From: Candidatus Altimarinota bacterium
GTDB lineage: Bacteria; Patescibacteriota; Gracilibacteria; BD1-5; UBA2023
Direction: 5' to 3'
Length of the DNA: 64,000 bases
Assembly: GCA_023230505.1 (NCBI GenBank)
Contig: JALNXF010000005.1
Span: forward strand, 48,338 to 112,337
The notes beneath the pieces were generated by a model. The model was not told the DNA's origin. It ran no database searches and saw only the letters and a list, made by a program, of their open reading frames with translations. Every line of letters begins with the position of its first letter. Within the stretch, counting starts at the first letter, position 1. Made by a program: the position numbers and the translations under genes. Shown piece after piece: positions 36,146 through 47,780 of the stretch.

Positions 36146-36607
36146 ATGAATTCATTAAATAAAGTCCAACTTATTGGTAATCTAACAGCAGATCCAGAGG
36201 TAAGACAAACGCCAAATGGACAATATGTTGCAAATTTTAGTATGGCTACAAATAGAGTCTGGAAAGATTCAGCCGGAATGAAACAAGAACAAGTAGAATT
36301 CCACAATATCGTTGTTTGGGGAAAATTAGCTGAAATCGTGGAACAATATGTAAAAAAAGGTAAAAAAATATACATCGAATGAAGACTACAAACTAGAACT
36401 TGGGAAGACCAAGCAGGAGTTAAAAAATACAAAACAGAAATTATTGCTGATAATGTAATACTTCTAGGAGCTCCAGGTGGAAAAGATGAAAATTCTGATT
36501 TTTCTTCAAGAAACAGCGAAATGGACGAAGATGTGGCCCCAAGAAAAACTAAATCAACTTCTGCCAAAAAAGAAGAAGAAATAAATATTGAAGATATTCC
36601 TTTTTAG
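36146..36607 (+). CDS. ssb: Single-stranded DNA-binding protein
   Basis: A 153-aa SSB. The OB fold starts [18 protein letters not shown] and contains [21 protein letters not shown], followed by an acidic disordered linker. It ends in the C-terminal partner-binding peptide NIEDIPF, matching the family DDIPF tip. It has its own promoter and a terminator immediately downstream. Confidence 0.96.
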
Positions 36608-36641
36608 TAAGAAAGTAAAGTAAAAAACCTAATATTTTAAA

Positions 36642-36676
36642 AATAAAAAAACAAGTTTCACTTGTTTTTTTATTTT
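36642..36676 (+). terminator. Terminator after ssb
   Basis: A-rich arm ending ACAAGT pairs with ACTTGT and a long T-run around a TTC loop, about 35 bases past the ssb stop. Confidence 0.8.
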
Positions 36677-36722
36677 TTTGAATTATAATATCCACGTTTT
36701 TTTTACAATTTAACTATTTTTT

Positions 36723-37757
36723 ATGTATAATAAAATAAATACACTTAAATCAAAAATTCTGCCAAAAAATTTATATTCTCGTTTAACTCTAATAACTCTA
36801 GTTACAGTTATGACTTGATATGCTATAATTTATGCATACACCACGATTAATTCTACAGAATATGCTCCAAGTGCTCCACTTACTTCTACTCTTATGTGAA
36901 AAATAGTAGGAAATCTTGATGAATTAAATACAAAAATTTCTAATTTTTGATTTAATTGAGGAAATATCGGAATTTGAATTGCAACACCACTCAGGCAATT
37001 TTCTTTAAAAAGTTCTGTGCCTGTTATGAGATTTGAAGATACTGATGCGGGAGGTGCTGTTGGTGAAATTAATGTAAATAATAATTTTGGTTCAATTATA
37101 ATTGATTCTGATGCTTCAAATGCAATTGCAGGATCTTATACAAGTTTTCAGGTAGATGGTACTGAAAAAATGAGAATTGATACAAATTGAAATTTAAATG
37201 TATGAAAAGGTATTTATGATACTACTACTACCGGACTTGCATTTTCTCCTCTGTGAGGCATGACTATAGCTAATCCCAGTACCGCCCTTTGAGCAGAATT
37301 TATTATTCTTAATAATAACACAACTTGAACTCATACAAATACTGCATTAAGTTTTCGTAGGAATAATGCATCAGTTGGAAGTATTACATTTACAAATGCC
37401 AGTACTCAATATAATACTACTTCTGATTATCGTCTTAAAGAAAATGTAGTAGAGCTTACATGAGCTCTTAATCGTCTTTCAAATCTTCCTGTTCATCGTT
37501 TTAATTATATATCAAATCCAAAATTAACTATGGATGGGTTTTTGGCTCACGAAGTACAGAAAGTTATTCCTGAATCTGTAACTGGTAAAAAAGATGCAGT
37601 TGATGATAAGGGTAAACCAATTTATCAACAAGTTGATTATTCTAAAGTTGTTCCACTACTAACTGCAGGAATAAAAGAATTAAATTCTCAAATTCAAAAA
37701 CAACAAAAGCAAATTGAGGAACTGAAAAGTAAAATAAAAATCCTAGAAAATAAATAA
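36723..37757 (+). CDS. Exported fibre-like protein with C-terminal peptidase S74 (intramolecular chaperone) domain
   Basis: A 344-aa protein with an N-terminal hydrophobic anchor (about 17-37, LITLVTVMTGYAIIYAYTT). A Gly/Asn/Thr-rich beta-repeat stalk typical of trimeric fibres follows. The last 110 residues are an S74 domain: TTSDYRLKENVVEL carries the catalytic Ser-Asp region, then GFLAHEVQKVIPESVTGKKD and YSKVVPLLTAGIKELN with a coiled-coil end. In phage tail spikes this domain trimerises the fibre and then cuts itself off. Here an anchored cellular fibre or adhesin is inferred. It lies between ssb and groES. Confidence 0.82.
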
Positions 37758-37773
37758 TTTTTCTAAATTAAAT

Positions 37774-37812
37774 TTGACTTTAAAATTAGCACGCGTATAA
37801 TTCGCTTGCTAA
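37774..37812 (+). promoter_or_regulatory. groESL promoter with CIRCE-like HrcA operator
   Basis: TTGACT (37774-37779) and TATAAT (37796-37801) are 16 bases apart. The -10 box lies in the 9-base centre of an inverted repeat, TTAGCACGC (37786-37794) and GCTTGCTAA (37804-37812), whose arms pair at 8 of 9 positions. This is the layout of CIRCE (TTAGCACTC-N9-GAGTGCTAA), bound by HrcA. Repression by promoter occlusion is inferred. Confidence 0.72.
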
Positions 37813-37858
37813 TTTTTAGTTGGCATTTTAATTAATTATTATCTAATTTATAAGTAGT

Positions 37859-38149
37859 ATGATTATAAAACCGTTATCTGACAGAGTGCTTCTTAAATGA
37901 TTAGAAGCCGAAAATATTACAAAAAGTGGGATTTATATCCCAGAAAATAGCAATAAAGATAGACCTTATATGTATGAGGTTATCGCAGTTGGTCCTGGAA
38001 AAGAAGTTGATTGAAAACTCATAAAAATCGAACTAAATCCCTGAGATAAAGTAATTAGCTGACAATACAGCTGAGATGACATTGAAATCGGCTGAAAAAA
38101 ATTTAAAATCGTAGCCGCTGATTATATTCTAGCGAAAATGGAGGGATAG
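37859..38149 (+). CDS. groES: Co-chaperonin GroES
   Basis: The lid of the GroEL folding chamber; 96 aa. It starts MIIKPLSDRVLLKG, has the mobile loop SGIYIPEN and ends GGKKFKIVAADYILAKMEG with the invariant dome/oligomer contacts. Many glycines are UGA. It lies 68 bases upstream of groEL with a palindromic repeat between them. Confidence 0.95.
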
Positions 38150-38155
38150 ATTCCC

Positions 38156-38186
38156 GTCTGTCATTCCCGCGAAGGCGGGAATCTAC
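38156..38186. repeat. Palindromic repeat between groES and groEL
   Basis: TGTCATTCCCGC-GAAG-GCGGGAATCTA forms an 8-bp hairpin. It begins TGTCATT and ends AATCTA like the repeats at 7000 and 54546 but with a GC-rich stem, so it is probably a related class of repeat. Confidence 0.6.
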
Positions 38187-38217
38187 AAAATATTATAATT
38201 TCTAATTTTAAAACACT

Positions 38218-39864
38218 ATGGCAAAAAATATAACATTTGGGGATGATGCGAGATTGAGGATGTTCGCGGGAGTTGAGAAAATCTCGAAAACTGTGGGATC
38301 TACCATTTGACCTAAGGGAAGAAATGTAATTTTTTCTAAATGATACGGGGCTCCTCAAGTTACAAATGATGGTGTAACTATCGCGAAAGAAATAGAGCTC
38401 GAGGATAAGATTGAAAATATGTGAGCTGAGCTTATAAAAGAAGCTGCTTCAAAAACTAATGATGTTGCTGGAGATGGTACAACTACAGCAGCTCTGCTTA
38501 CTTATGCGATGATTAAGGAATGACTCCGTGAAATTAGATCTGGAATTAATGCAATTGAATTAAAAAATTGAATGAAAAAAGCTTGAATTATCATTGAAAA
38601 AGAACTTGAAAAAAACACAAAAGTAATAAACACTAAGGAAGAAATTGAACAAGTTGCCACAATTTCGGCTCAAGATAAAGAAGTCTGAGGAATTATTAGT
38701 GAAGCGATGGAAAAAGTATGAAAAGATTGAGTAATTACAGTCGAAGAAGGTCAGACTTTTGGGCTCGAAGTAGAGCTTACTGAATGAATGAAATTCGATA
38801 ATTGATACATAAGTCCATATATGATCACGGACGGAGAAAAAATGGAATCTCGCATAAGTGAGGCAAAAATCCTAATTACAGATAAAAAAATTAGTTCGCT
38901 TAAAGATTTAATTCCAGTACTTGAGCAATTAGCTTCTACTGGAAAAAGAGATTTAGTGATTATCGCCGATGATATTGATGGGGATGCGCTTGCTTGAATT
39001 ATCCTAAATAAACTAAAATGAGTACTAAATATTCTCGGAATTAAAGCACCTGGTTTTGGGGACAAGAAAAAAGATATTTTAAAAGATATTGCAGTTTTAA
39101 CTGGAGCCACAGTTATCACAGATGAACTCGGTTATAAACTAGAAAACACAAGTCTTGAACACCTTGGAAGCGCTAAATCAATTATTGCGACAAAGGATAA
39201 TACTACAATTATTTGAGGACTGGGTGATAGAGAATTAATCAAAAGAAGAGTGACTGAAATCAAAAATCAAGTAGAAATTTCAAAAAGTGACTATGATAAA
39301 GAAAAACTTCTTGAAAGATTAGCAAAACTTGCTGGAGGAATTGCTGTAATTAAAGTATGAGCCGCATCGGAGGTAGAAATGAAAGAGAAAAAATTAAGAA
39401 TAGAAGATGCTCTAAACGCTACAAAAGCGGCGGTGGAAGAATGAATTGTATCTGGAGGTTGAGTTGCCTTACTTAAGGCATCAATTGCACTAGATTCTAT
39501 TGATTTTTGAAATAAAGACCAAAATATTGGAGCTCACATCGTAGCTCGTGCTCTCTCTTATCCAGTGAGACAAATAGCAGAAAATGCCGGAAAAGAATGA
39601 GCGATAATTGTGGATGAAATTAGAAAAAACAAAGATATTAATTATTGATTTGATGCATCTGATGATGAATTTAAAGATATGATAAAAGCCTGAATTGTAG
39701 ATCCTAAAAAAGTAACAAGATCAGCCCTTGAAAACGCAATCTCAATTTCTGGAATGTTTCTAACAACTGAGGCAATAATTTCAGATATTCCAAAACCTGA
39801 AAAAGAAGAAATGCCAAATATGTGAGGGATGGGTGGAATGGGTGGAATGTGATGAATGTATTAG
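38218..39864 (+). CDS. groEL: Chaperonin GroEL
   Basis: The 60-kDa chaperonin; 548 aa, full length. The ATP site segments [32 protein letters not shown] and IVSGGGVALLKA are intact, and the C-terminal tail is the usual (GGM)n repeat, here written partly as UGA-UGA-AUG. It is co-transcribed with groES under the CIRCE-like element and ends at a strong terminator. Confidence 0.97.
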
Positions 39865-39866
39865 TC

Positions 39867-39906
39867 AAAAAAAAGACCGGTCTCCCCTTGTAGACCGGTC
39901 TTTTTT
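39867..39906. terminator. Terminator after groEL (bidirectional)
   Basis: AAGACCGGTCT pairs with AGACCGGTCTT over a CCCCTTGT-type loop and is flanked by A- and T-runs. It separates groEL from the convergent membrane-fusion gene and shares its stem with 8029-8060. Confidence 0.85.
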
Positions 39907-39911
39907 AAATT

Positions 39912-41882
39912 TTAATTCAACACCTCTCAGTCTAAAATATTATCTTTCCCGTCAGTTATTATTTTATCTCAAACTTTTAATCAGTTCACAGAGCTGAAAG
40001 TCTCGTCTGAACCAGTTATTTCTATTAGTTTAAACTTTGCAGTATTATTCTCTAAAATAAATACTCCTGGTTGACTATATTTGTAGATTATAGCTTTTGT
40101 TGGGATTATTATAAGAGCTTTATTATCTTTTTCTTTATTAAGCAAAATAGACACTCTGTCTCAAATATTTAATTCTTGACTATTTACTTCTATTTCAATA
40201 TAATTTTTCTTGTTATTTAGGTTTTGTGTTGTGTCCACAAGCTTAATTGTGGCATCATATTCATTAAAATCTTTTGAATCTCTTACTTTAATCTTATCTC
40301 AAATTTTTAAATTATATTTAGAATTATCAATATAAGTTTTAACTAATTTTTTATCTAAAGATGATATTCCAATTATTGGCGTTCATGCTCAAACCGTAGT
40401 TCCAATATCCATCATTTTAGATGTAATTATTCCATCAAATGGAGATCTTATAATTCATGATTCTATACTATTTGCAGCCAAGTTTGCATTCATAGAATTT
40501 TCTGATTTTTTTGAATCAATTTCGGAAGTTTTTGCATTAATTTCGGCCAATTTACTTGTTTTTTCATTTTTAACTAATTCTATATTTTTTAATACTTCTT
40601 GCTCTCAAATTCTAGCTAAATTAAGAGAATCTTCTTTAATTTTTACATTAGTCTCAAGCGCTTGCTTATTTTTTGAAATATCACTTTTACTAATATCTAG
40701 TCATGTTTTTGCCATTTCCACATCTTGAGCAGCAATATCAACCGCATCTTCTAATTGTTTCATTTTTAAATTATAGTTTTTATCAAAACTATCTATGGCT
40801 TCAATGCTTCATTTTACTCAAACCATTCCAAGTGCACTTGGTGATAAAATAGCTTGTTCTAGATTTGATATTAAAGTTGAAATTTGTCATTTTATTCAAT
40901 TTAAAGCATTTTCATTAAAGCTTGATGATGTAATTGAGTTATCTAAAACATCCTTTGTATCGTGAAGTAAATTTCTTAAATTTTCTAATGTATCGAGAGC
41001 TTTCTTTAAGGTAATTATTAAAATTTCTTTATCAATATTTTTTTTTCAAATAATATTTTGTTCATAATAAGCATGAGTTTCATCATATTTTGACTTAAAT
41101 TCTCTAAATGTATTTTCAACTATTGTTTTGGTTTGGCTATTTTTAGCTCAAAGATATACTTCATAACTATCATTTTTGTATTTATTCATATCTGTAACTC
41201 AAAGGATTTCATCCGTATAATCAAGTGAATTTCTAGCTATAATATATGCATTAGAGAGAGAATTTAGTGCATTTTTTACAATATTTTCTTTCTCATTGTC
41301 TAATAATTTTTTACTATTGTCTAAGTTATTTTGTGACATTTTTAAGGCATTTTTAGCTTGCTGGATTTTTTGGTTTGTGGACAAAATACTTCCTGAAAAA
41401 ATAGAATTACTGTCTGCTAATGTGTTTTTTGCAAGATCTAAATCTTTTTGTGCCATTTGTGTAGCTATTAGAGATTTTGAATAACTATCTTGCAATAAAT
41501 TTAATCTTTGGTCGTATAAACTATTTATTGCCTCTTTAATATTATTTGTATCATATCACATTGAGTCAATTGATGACATTATATTTAATAGTCCTGCATA
41601 GGTTATATTTCATTCTTCATTTCAAAGGGTCGCTAAAATATCCCCGGTTTTTACTTTATCCCCAGTTTTTACATAAATTTGAGCAATTTTTCCAGGTGCT
41701 TTAAAGCTTAACGAGGTTGTATTTTGTCATTCTATTATAGACAAAATAGAGTCTGAAGTAGACAGATTTCATGTTTTCACATCATATGTTTGATAATTTT
41801 TCTTCTCAACCACCTCTTGTGTTCCACAGCTTGTAAGCAAAATTCAAGAAATGAGTAAAATTGAAATTAAAGTTTTTCTCAT
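39912..41882 (-). CDS. Lipoprotein membrane-fusion protein of an efflux system (HlyD/AcrA family)
   Basis: A 656-aa periplasmic adaptor. It has a lipoprotein signal (ISILLISGILLTSCG, lipobox Cys at about 18). The lipoyl halves flank a very long coiled coil (about 90-480, Lys/Asn/Ser-rich heptads), then a beta-barrel domain with GIIRSPFDGIITSKM and VSILLNKE. It is longer than typical AcrA (about 400 aa) because of the hairpin. Its ATG is 2 bases after the TetR stop; the RND pump is encoded separately at 43565-46906 behind the same operator. Confidence 0.85.
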
Positions 41883-41884
41883 GA

Positions 41885-42406
41885 TTATTTATTATTAAAA
41901 AATAAAGTAATAATTTCATCTGTTATTTTTTTGGTATCTGTTTCTTTGCAATTAAAAATACAATTTTTCTTAGATAAATCATCTATAACACTCCTAAGCA
42001 AAAGAACTCTTTGTTCATTTAAATTATATTTTTCTCAAAAAAATTTTTTTAGAATAATTCATAATTCTTCGTTTTTGTCTTCAATTAAATTTTTTATAAC
42101 ATCTATTTTGCAGTATCATTTTTGAGAAATTATTGAATAAAGATTTTTTTCTTTTACAGAATAATTTATAAGTCAAGAAATTATACTTTCTAGATCATCT
42201 TTTTTAAAAAGAGCTATTATAAATTTTTTATATTTTTCATAAGAATAATTTAAAACCTCCATAAACATTACTTCTTTTGATGTAAAATGATAATAAAGAG
42301 AGGCTTTTTTCATTCCAAGTTTTAATGCTACCTCATCCATTGATACATCACTAAATGTATTTTCCCAAAAAAGAGATTCAATTTTTTGTATTATATCTTT
42401 TGCCAT
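41885..42406 (-). CDS. TetR-family transcriptional regulator
   Basis: A 173-aa repressor with an N-terminal helix-turn-helix: DVSMDEVALKLGMKKASLYYHF, the TetR recognition helix signature. The C-terminal half is a helical ligand-binding domain rich in Lys/Ile with one or two cysteines. It is the first gene of an operon with the membrane-fusion lipoprotein. A palindrome lies 25 bases upstream of its start and recurs before the RND gene, so it likely represses itself and both efflux units. Confidence 0.88.
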
Positions 42407-42430
42407 ATCAAATAATTATAAATAAGTTAT

Positions 42431-42448
42431 CTACCGACTGGTAGGTAG
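42431..42448. promoter_or_regulatory. TetR operator, copy 1
   Basis: CTACCGACTGGTAGGTAG, an inverted repeat (CTACC/GGTAG), between tetR (minus) and the transglycosylase-like gene (plus). The copy at 46967-46985 is nearly identical. Confidence 0.7.
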
Positions 42449-42551
42449 AATATTGAAAAATGTTTTTTTGTCAAAAGTTTTTTCAAGAAAATTGTCATTT
42501 TTTGCATTAAAAGAAAAAATATGATAATATGTAAAAAATAAAAATAAATTT

Positions 42552-43532
42552 ATGGCAAATTCATTAGAGAAAAAAACATCGCCTAGACAACAAAAACACG
42601 AGACTAAACAAATAGTCCCTACTAATTTTAAAGTGGCTGAATATAAGGAGAAAAGGGAAGATATTGAGAAAGATAAAAAAATACAAATTTTATTTAATAG
42701 AGCCCTTGCTAGAGAAAAAATTTCCTGATTAAAGAATATAATTCAAGATACTTCAGATGAAAAATTTGATAAATTTAATGAAGATAGAGAAAATTTTCAA
42801 GATAAATATGAGAAATATAATTCTGAGATTTGTGAATGGTTAAAAATGGATAAGAATTTATCTGTAAGTGTAATAGAAAGAGAATCATGATTTGATGAAA
42901 ATGCAAAATCTGAAACTGGAGCCAGCTCTTTTATGCAGTTAACAAATGATCCATTTGATGATATGAAAATATCAAAAAAATGAAGATTGGATTTATATGC
43001 TAATTATTTTAAAAACATACCAAGTAATTTACTTAAACAACTAAAAGAGCCTAATATAGTTGAATTACAAAAAATATTAAATAATGAAGATATAAGCAAA
43101 AAACAAGTTAAATCAAAAATAAACAAAATAATAATTTCATTAAATAAAAATAGAAAAAATCCTAAATTAAATTTATTAATTTGAAATATTTATTTAGATT
43201 CTTTAAGAAATGGTGCCACAGATAAAAAAATAGATATTGAAATAAAAAAATTAGATCAAATTATAAATAATAAAAGAGCGGTTAATAGATTTAAATTTCT
43301 TTTAAAAGAAAAATGAATAGATTTAGAAATAGAAAATAGTGCAAAATTAGCATTAAAAAATCTACAAAAAAAATTAGAAAACAAAGATAATGTTGAATTA
43401 AGAAAAAATTTCTATGCATTATCTAGATATAATTGAGACAATACTCGTGATAGATGAGTTGAGCATAAGACTATTTATGCTGCCGTAGCAACTACTGCAT
43501 ATGATTTAAGGAATAATAATAAAATAGTTTAA
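42552..43532 (+). CDS. SLT-type lytic transglycosylase-like protein
   Basis: A 326-aa protein. Residues about 108-128 read SVIERESGFDENAKSETGAS, followed by FMQLT: the lysozyme-like SLT motif with catalytic Glu and the ESGF...GA..MQ pattern. A helical insertion follows, and LLIGNIYLDSL and FYALSRYNGD match the later fold elements. The N-terminal 100 residues are charged and helical and show no signal peptide, so export would need a holin, secretion system or lysis. It is divergent from tetR. It could be a cell-wall enzyme for a secretion machine or for host attack (inference). Confidence 0.72.
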
Positions 43533-43560
43533 AAAATCTCTCCAGACGGAGAGATTTTTT
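43531..43560. terminator. Bidirectional terminator
   Basis: AAAAAATCTCTCC and GGAGAGATTTTTT pair around AGAC. It separates the transglycosylase-like gene from the convergent RND gene and overlaps the former's stop codon. Confidence 0.85.
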
Positions 43561-43564
43561 AAAC

Positions 43565-46500
43565 TTAAGATTCTTCGATTTTCTTTCTATTTTTCAAGAT
43601 ATTTTGCATTTGAATATTTTTAGATTCAGTGCGATAATATTTCGCTAAATAATCAAAATAAAATATTGGTATAAAAAATAAGGTAAGCACAGCAGATGCT
43701 GATAATCATGAAATTATTGCCCAAGCAAGTCAGCTCCAAACAGGATCTGTTGTAATTATAAAACTACCGAAAACTGCTGCGATACTAGTAAGTAATACTG
43801 GTACAAATCTTTTTTTAGATCCTTCAATTACGGCATAACTTAGTCATTTTCCCTCTTTTACTAATTGCTCAATATAATCAATTAAAATTATTGCATTTCA
43901 AACTACTATTCCACCCAGTGCTATCGCTCAAATCATTGCTGTAGCTGTGAAATATTCTCATTTAATTAAGTATAAAATACTAAATCCTGGAAATATTCCA
44001 AAGAATGAAAGCAAGAATGTAGTCATAACAATTCAACCAACTCTAAAACTTTTAAATTGAGTAACAATTAGGAAGTAAATAGCAAGGAGTGACATTATCA
44101 TCGCAATACCAAGATCACGGAAAGTGTCCATTGTAATTTCCCATTCTCATCACCATTCGATTCTGTATTTCTTATTATTTTTTGTATTAAGAAATTCTAT
44201 TTTATAAGGAGATGATGATATTTTTTTGTAACCTAAGTTCTCAAATTCCTTGCTTCAAAATAAACTATATAACTTAATTACAGGATAAACTACAGAATTA
44301 TTTCAAACTTCTGAATAAATATGAATTGTTGTACTTCTTCACTCTGTATAAATTTCTGGTGAAGCAAAATCAGTCTTAAGCGTTGCTATTTCATCAAGAC
44401 GAACTTTTTCTCATTTTTGATTTGTAAAATAAATATTGCTTAGAAAATCAATACTTGAATTATCAATTTTATTAAATCAAACAACAATTTCAGTTGGTTC
44501 AATACTTCTTCATTTTGTATGAACAAATGATACCTGCATTGGATTATATAGGGCTCAAATTGTCTGGTAAATTTGATTTATATTAAGTCATCTCTCAATA
44601 ATATAATCATCATTTAAATTAATTTCAATTTTTTTATAAGCACTTGATATTGTATTTGTTAAATCTACTAATTTTTCTTCTCTTTCGATTGATTTTACAA
44701 CTCTTTCAACATCTTGGGCAAATAAAGTAAGCTCATCAAAAGTTAAATCCTCTTGTCATTTTACTTTAATTTGAAATGTTGCCATTGTTGGCGGTCCTGG
44801 AGGATCTTCAAGTAATCTAAATTTTATATCAGAATACAGAGAATACAAATAATTTTTTAAAAGTGGACGAATTTTTATTGTATACTCCTCTGAGGTAATA
44901 TCTCTATCCTTAGAATCCTTTAAATTAATTCTAGAACTAATTTGATTTGGCATCATACGGTTACCTCCTCATCTAAACAAATTCGCAAAATCTCATAAAA
45001 ATCTTTCTCATGTTGTCGAGCTCACATTTTCTACAATATTTAGATCTTCTGGTAGGGAATGCAGATCTGCATTCCCTACATTTTTAATTTTTCCAAGCAA
45101 GAAATCCGACATACTTTTTTCAATTTCCTTAGTTTTTTCTACACTCAAATCACGGGGTGAATCAATCCAAATATAAACCTGATTTTTATCCGCTTTTGGA
45201 AGCATACGGGCCTTAAAAATTCAAAATGAAATTGGTAGTATTATTATTAAAAATAATGAAATCCAAAAGGTAAATTTAAGTATTTTTCTTGATTTTAAAG
45301 TTTCAGCAGTATCATCAATATATTTTCAAATTATTTTTCAATATTTTTGCATGAAATTTGATTCCTTATCGCTTTCATGAGCAGAACAATTGTTTGACCA
45401 ACAAAATTTTGAAGCTAAAAATGGATTAATACTAAATGCGATAAATAGTGATGCAATAAGTGCTATTGAGGCAAAAATAGGAATTGGTTTCATATAATCT
45501 CACATCATTCCAGTCACCGCAAACATCGCCACAAAAGACATAACTCTCGTAATAGTGGACATAACTACACTCACTCAAACTTCTTTTACACTATCAAGTA
45601 GTGCCTCATTTTTAGTTTTCCCGGTTTTGTTCATCATAGAGAGATGTCTCGCATTATTTTCTACCACAACTATAGAATCATCTACGAGTATTCAAAGAGA
45701 TAGTATAAGAGCAAAAAGTGTTATTCTATTTATATCAAGTCCAAAAATAAATCATACAATAAATACTATTCCAAGGACCATCGGTATACAAAAGGCCGCG
45801 TTTAGTGCATTTTTAAATCCTAAAAAAATTATTAAAATTATTAGCACAACAAATATACTTACAAAAAGATGTAGTGTTAATTCGTTTGTAGCATGGCGGG
45901 CAGTTTCTCACTCATCTTGAATTACATTTATTTCTACATTTTTTGGTAATTCTTTTTTTAATTCTTCGATTTTACTTAAAATATCTTCTACTACAACTAC
46001 TGAATTAGTTCATTTTTGTTTTGCAATTCACAAAAATACTGAGGTTTTCGAACTATCTTTTTCTGAATATGAAAAATAAGAATTAATATTTATAGGCCCT
46101 GAATAAATTTTTGAAATATCACGAAGATAGATTTTAGCGCCTGCATTATTATAAATTAATAAATCTTCTAGTTCTTTTTTAGAATTTAAATTAGAATCCA
46201 GAAGCAGTGTGGTCTTAGTATTATTTTCTAGGTTTCATACTGTTTTATGAACAAAACTTGATTTAATGATAGACATAACTTGTCCAATATCAAGTCAAAA
46301 ACTTTCAATTTTTTCTTTATTTAATTCAATACTTATACTATTTTCATAACCTCAAATTATATCAATTGCCGTTGTATTTGGGATTTGTTTTAATTCTTCC
46401 TTGATGTGATTTGCAATACTTTTTAGATAAATTCAAGTTTCTTTTTCTCATAAATTCTGTCCATTATAAGTGAGAGCGATGCTTAATTGAGGTAATTCTT

Positions 46501-46906
46501 CAGGATCTATTGATTTAATGTTTATTTCATTTACTTCAAAAGGTCTTAGATCATAATTTCCATACATCTTGTCATAAAGTCTGGTCTTGGCAATTTCCTG
46601 TGGAATTCATACTTTAAAACTCACCATTACTGATGTAAAATTATCACTTGCATAAGATAAAATCTTATCGACTCATTCAAGTTCTTTTACTTTATTTTCA
46701 ATATTTCTCGCAACAAATTGGCTCGCATCATAACTAGAATAACCATTAATTGGAATCATTATATTAAATGCCGGGGCTACAATTGAGGGATTATATTGTT
46801 TTGGGAGCATAATATAAGCACCAATTCCAAAAAAAGCAATAATACTAATTAAAACTATAGTTATCTTCTCGTTTTCCAAAAAAAATTTTGCAAATTTTTC
46901 AAGCAT
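43565..46906 (-). CDS. RND-family efflux transporter
   Basis: A proton-driven inner-membrane pump of 1113 aa with the AcrB/MdtB layout: TM1 near residues 17-37, a large periplasmic loop, six TMs from about 340 (LFVSIFVVLIILIIFLGF), and the same arrangement repeated in the second half. The proton-relay region around TM4 reads ILVDDSIVVVENNARH. It probably works with the membrane-fusion lipoprotein at 39912-41882. The gene is transcribed separately from that operon but has the same TetR palindrome upstream. Confidence 0.92.
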
Positions 46907-46966
46907 ATTGTGGCTATTTAAAAAGTAAATTTATAATTTAAGTCTTAATTCCTAAGAATAAAAAAA

Positions 46967-46985
46967 CCTACCAACTGGTAGGTAG
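46967..46985. promoter_or_regulatory. TetR operator, copy 2
   Basis: CCTACCAACTGGTAGGTAG, 60 bases upstream of the RND start; differs from the 42431 copy only at one inner base and an outer C. Confidence 0.7.
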
Positions 46986-46997
46986 ATTATTTATTTT

Positions 46998-47756
46998 TTA
47001 AATTTTGTCAAAAGATTTTTTCTATATTTCCTCAAGTTCTAATCTACTTACTTTTTTAATAATCTCTCACAGTATAAATTGTGAGTAATTAAAGGCTGTA
47101 TTTTTTTGTATTACAATATTTAGATCATAAAAGAAAAATGTAAGAAGCGAAGATAGAAAATTTATAAATTTTATTTTTTCTTTATCTAAAGTGAGCGATA
47201 AAAATCTATTTGAAATTATCGTTGATGGGTCATTTGAAACAACTTTGTAAATATCTTCTATCCATTCATTAATTCTATTTCTTAGAATTTTATCTAAATT
47301 TTCCTCGCTAAATTCTATTAACTCTGCGGTTTTTTGATAATTAAAAGTTAGTTTATTATCCCTCACCCCTAGCCCCTCTCCCGTAGGTAGAGGGGAATTT
47401 GAATTTGAAGATATAAGTCATTCTTTTCCAGAATAATTATTTCTGATAATTTCAACTGCTGGCTCATATACTAGAGATAATCCTCAAAGAATAAAATTTG
47501 AAGGGGTTCCAATTTCAAGTAATTCAACAATAAATGGCAATAAAATATCATATTTCTCATTTTCTAGAATTTTAGACACAATTTTAAATAAAAAATCATT
47601 ATCTTTTTTGGCTTTCTTTTCATCTTTTTGGGTCCTTTGAATTCCGGCTAGTCATTTTTTATAACTATCCTTTTTCTCTTTTTGTTGCTCCGAGGTTTCT
47701 CTGGTTTGAGCTGAAACCTCTCAAGAATCCAAATCATCTAAACTATCTAATCACAT
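46998..47756 (-). CDS. Uncharacterised protein containing an in-frame repeat insertion (252 aa)
   Basis: A helical, charged protein (starting MGLDSLDDLDSGEVSAQT) with no recognised domain. In the middle the reading frame runs through a palindromic repeat (47361-47397) that is translated as SPLPTGEGLGVRD without breaking the frame. Such peptides are the usual coding outcome of CCTCTCCC-type repeats. It follows glyA by 24 bases in the minus direction and ends just before the RND operator. Confidence 0.65.
47361..47397. repeat. CTCTCCC-type palindromic repeat inside a coding region
   Basis: CCTCACCCCTAGCCCCTCTC then CCGTAGGTAGAGGGG; the 3' part folds back (CCCCTCT/AGAGGGG). Same family as the repeats at 62233-63779. 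Confidence 0.8.
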
Positions 47757-47780
47757 ATTTTATAATTTAAAATGTAAAGC

